NCBI GenBank assembly: GCA_024278955.1
Contig: JAJRSE010000051.1
Coordinates: 62,001 to 126,000, forward strand
Length of the DNA stretch: 64,000 bases
Direction: 5' to 3'
Source: Planctomycetota bacterium
Lineage (GTDB): Bacteria; Planctomycetota; Planctomycetia; Pirellulales; Lacipirellulaceae
A program made the position numbers and the translations under genes. Shown piece after piece: positions 63,128-64,000 of the stretch (positions are counted from its first letter, which is position 1; each line of letters begins with the position of its first letter). Under the pieces are notes generated by a model, which was not told the origin of the DNA, ran no database searches, and saw nothing but the letters and a program-made list of their open reading frames with translations.

Positions 63128-64000
63128 ATGCAATTGACTGCATTCCCGCAATCCGCAGGAAAACAAGCCCTTGGCAGCCGCCTTCTCTTGATGGCGATCT
63201 CAGCATCCTTGTGTGCCGTGTTACTGGTAGGCGAAAGCGTTGGGCAGACTCCCCTGCCCTTCTTCGCCCAGGACCAACCTCTCCAACTGGTTGCCTTCGA
63301 CAACTTTCGTCTCTTTGAGACGGATCAAGAAAAGACAGATCAAAGGGAAGAGGCCGAGGATTTTACGGTTGAGCAGCGACTAGAAAAGCTGGAAGGTTTG
63401 TATACCGACTTAGAAACCAATTACGACCAGCTGGACGACAAACACTCCGATCTCAAGAAAAAGCTTAAAGGCCTTGCCGCGTCAGGGCACAGCAAGGCGA
63501 CGATGAAAGTCAACGGTCGAATTCATGTCGATCAATGGGCATTTCCGGGAACCTCACCGGCGATCAATGTTTTTGAGAACAACGACCCGACCATTACGCC
63601 CCAAGATCGTCTTGGATTCCGCCGTGTTCGTTTTGGTGTCAAAGGCAATCTTGGGAAGACGATGCTCTACAAGATTGAAATGGAGTTTGCCGGCGCCAAT
63701 AATACGGAATTTCGTGATGTTTATCTCGGTTGGAATGATCTCCCTTTCTTGCAGACGCTGCTGATCGGAAATCAAAAGCGTCCTTACGGCTTAGATCATC
63801 TCAATAGTAGTCGCTACAACGTCTTTTTAGAACGCCCGTTTGTCATCGAATCGTTCAATCAGGATGCACGTCGTTTAGGCATCGAATCTTATAGCGTCTC
63901 TGAAGATCAAGCGTGGAACTGGCGGTATGGTGTTTTTAACCAACGCTTGATTCAAGATGAGGGTCAATACGTTAGTGACCACTATCAATTGGAAGTGGCG
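63128..64000 (+). CDS. OprP/OprO-type phosphate-selective porin (3' end outside window)
   Basis: 291 codons from ATG 63128 to the window end. Signal peptide RLLLMAISASLCAVLLVGESVG; a short coiled-coil (TVEQRLEKLEGLYTDLETNYD, about residues 78-115) typical of porins of this family; then beta-strand porin elements VNGRIHVDQW, DRLGFRRVRFGVKGNLGKT, YKIEMEFAG, FRDVYLGWND and LLIGNQKRPYGLDHLN. GGAGAG about 9 nt upstream of the ATG. Likely outer membrane channel for phosphate or other anions. Confidence 0.88.
   Translation, partial: MQLTAFPQSAGKQALGSRLLLMAISASLCAVLLVGESVGQTPLPFFAQDQPLQLVAFDNFRLFETDQEKTDQREEAEDFTVEQRLEKLEGLYTDLETNYDQLDDKHSDLKKKLKGLAASGHSKATMKVNGRIHVDQWAFPGTSPAINVFENNDPTITPQDRLGFRRVRFGVKGNLGKTMLYKIEMEFAGANNTEFRDVYLGWNDLPFLQTLLIGNQKRPYGLDHLNSSRYNVFLERPFVIESFNQDARRLGIESYSVSEDQAWNWRYGVFNQRLIQDEGQYVSDHYQLEVA

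Overview
This 64 kb window looks like chromosome from a planctomycete of the order Pirellulales, perhaps near Lacipirellulaceae. The markers are a DUF1559 prepilin-like secreted protein with its small lipoprotein partner, PEP-CTERM proteins with dockerin-type calcium repeats, Tat-exported sugar-isomerase and NHL-repeat proteins, a lysine-rich H1-like protein, a very large FHA/coiled-coil protein, weak or absent Shine-Dalgarno sites, many GTG/TTG starts and short single-gene transcription units. This placement rests on gene content read by eye. No tRNA, rRNA, CRISPR array, prophage or IS transposase was recognised.

Layout. 1-3.7 kb: end of an FtsX-type ABC permease, an internally duplicated membrane protein, two small genes. 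4-7 kb: queuosine precursor genes (queE, queC, queF) and a TIM-barrel isomerase. 7-11 kb: a 1257-residue FHA/coiled-coil membrane protein. 11.5-19.9 kb: housekeeping and envelope genes (DksA/TraR, HtrA-like protease, nucleoside-hydrolase-like protein with altered metal ligands, trpD, PhnP-like MBL hydrolase, Prc/Tsp protease, and a SelA-like protein that has lost the PLP lysine). 20-30 kb: exported small proteins, proC, an EF-P-like factor (EfpL), ettA, guaA, surE. 30-36 kb: exported/membrane proteins, a GxxExxY gene, a frameshifted PIN toxin with its antitoxin, enolase, an ArsM-like methyltransferase.

36-55 kb is the most coherent accessory region. It encodes what reads as a peptidoglycan-salvage pathway: a beta-lactamase-fold/NamZ (exo-muramidase) fusion, a sodium-solute symporter, MurQ, a BadF-type amino-sugar kinase, AnmK, a XylR/AraC-type regulator, a secreted SpoIID-like protein with dockerin and PEP-CTERM tail, and DgcN/DgcA-type D-glutamate enzymes. 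A 27-bp motif, TTGCGC-N16-TGCGC (direct TGCGC half-sites 21 bp apart), occurs at the symporter/murQ divergent promoter and upstream of two PEP-CTERM genes. It is proposed as the operator of the local regulator. 55-64 kb: a Tat-exported isomerase, a MalK/UgpC ATPase, a TVP38 protein with a MerA-like oxidoreductase, a ThDP enzyme with an aldehyde dehydrogenase, and the start of an OprP-type porin behind a Pho-box-like repeat.

A second theme is short inverted repeats that tightly bracket single small genes: a broken S23/IVP four-helix-bundle gene, a PDDEXK-like gene, a GxxExxY gene, and a 113-residue hypothetical gene. Other pairs of the same repeat families are empty. The layout resembles the 23S rRNA intervening sequences that carry S23/IVP genes, but sits at protein-gene loci.
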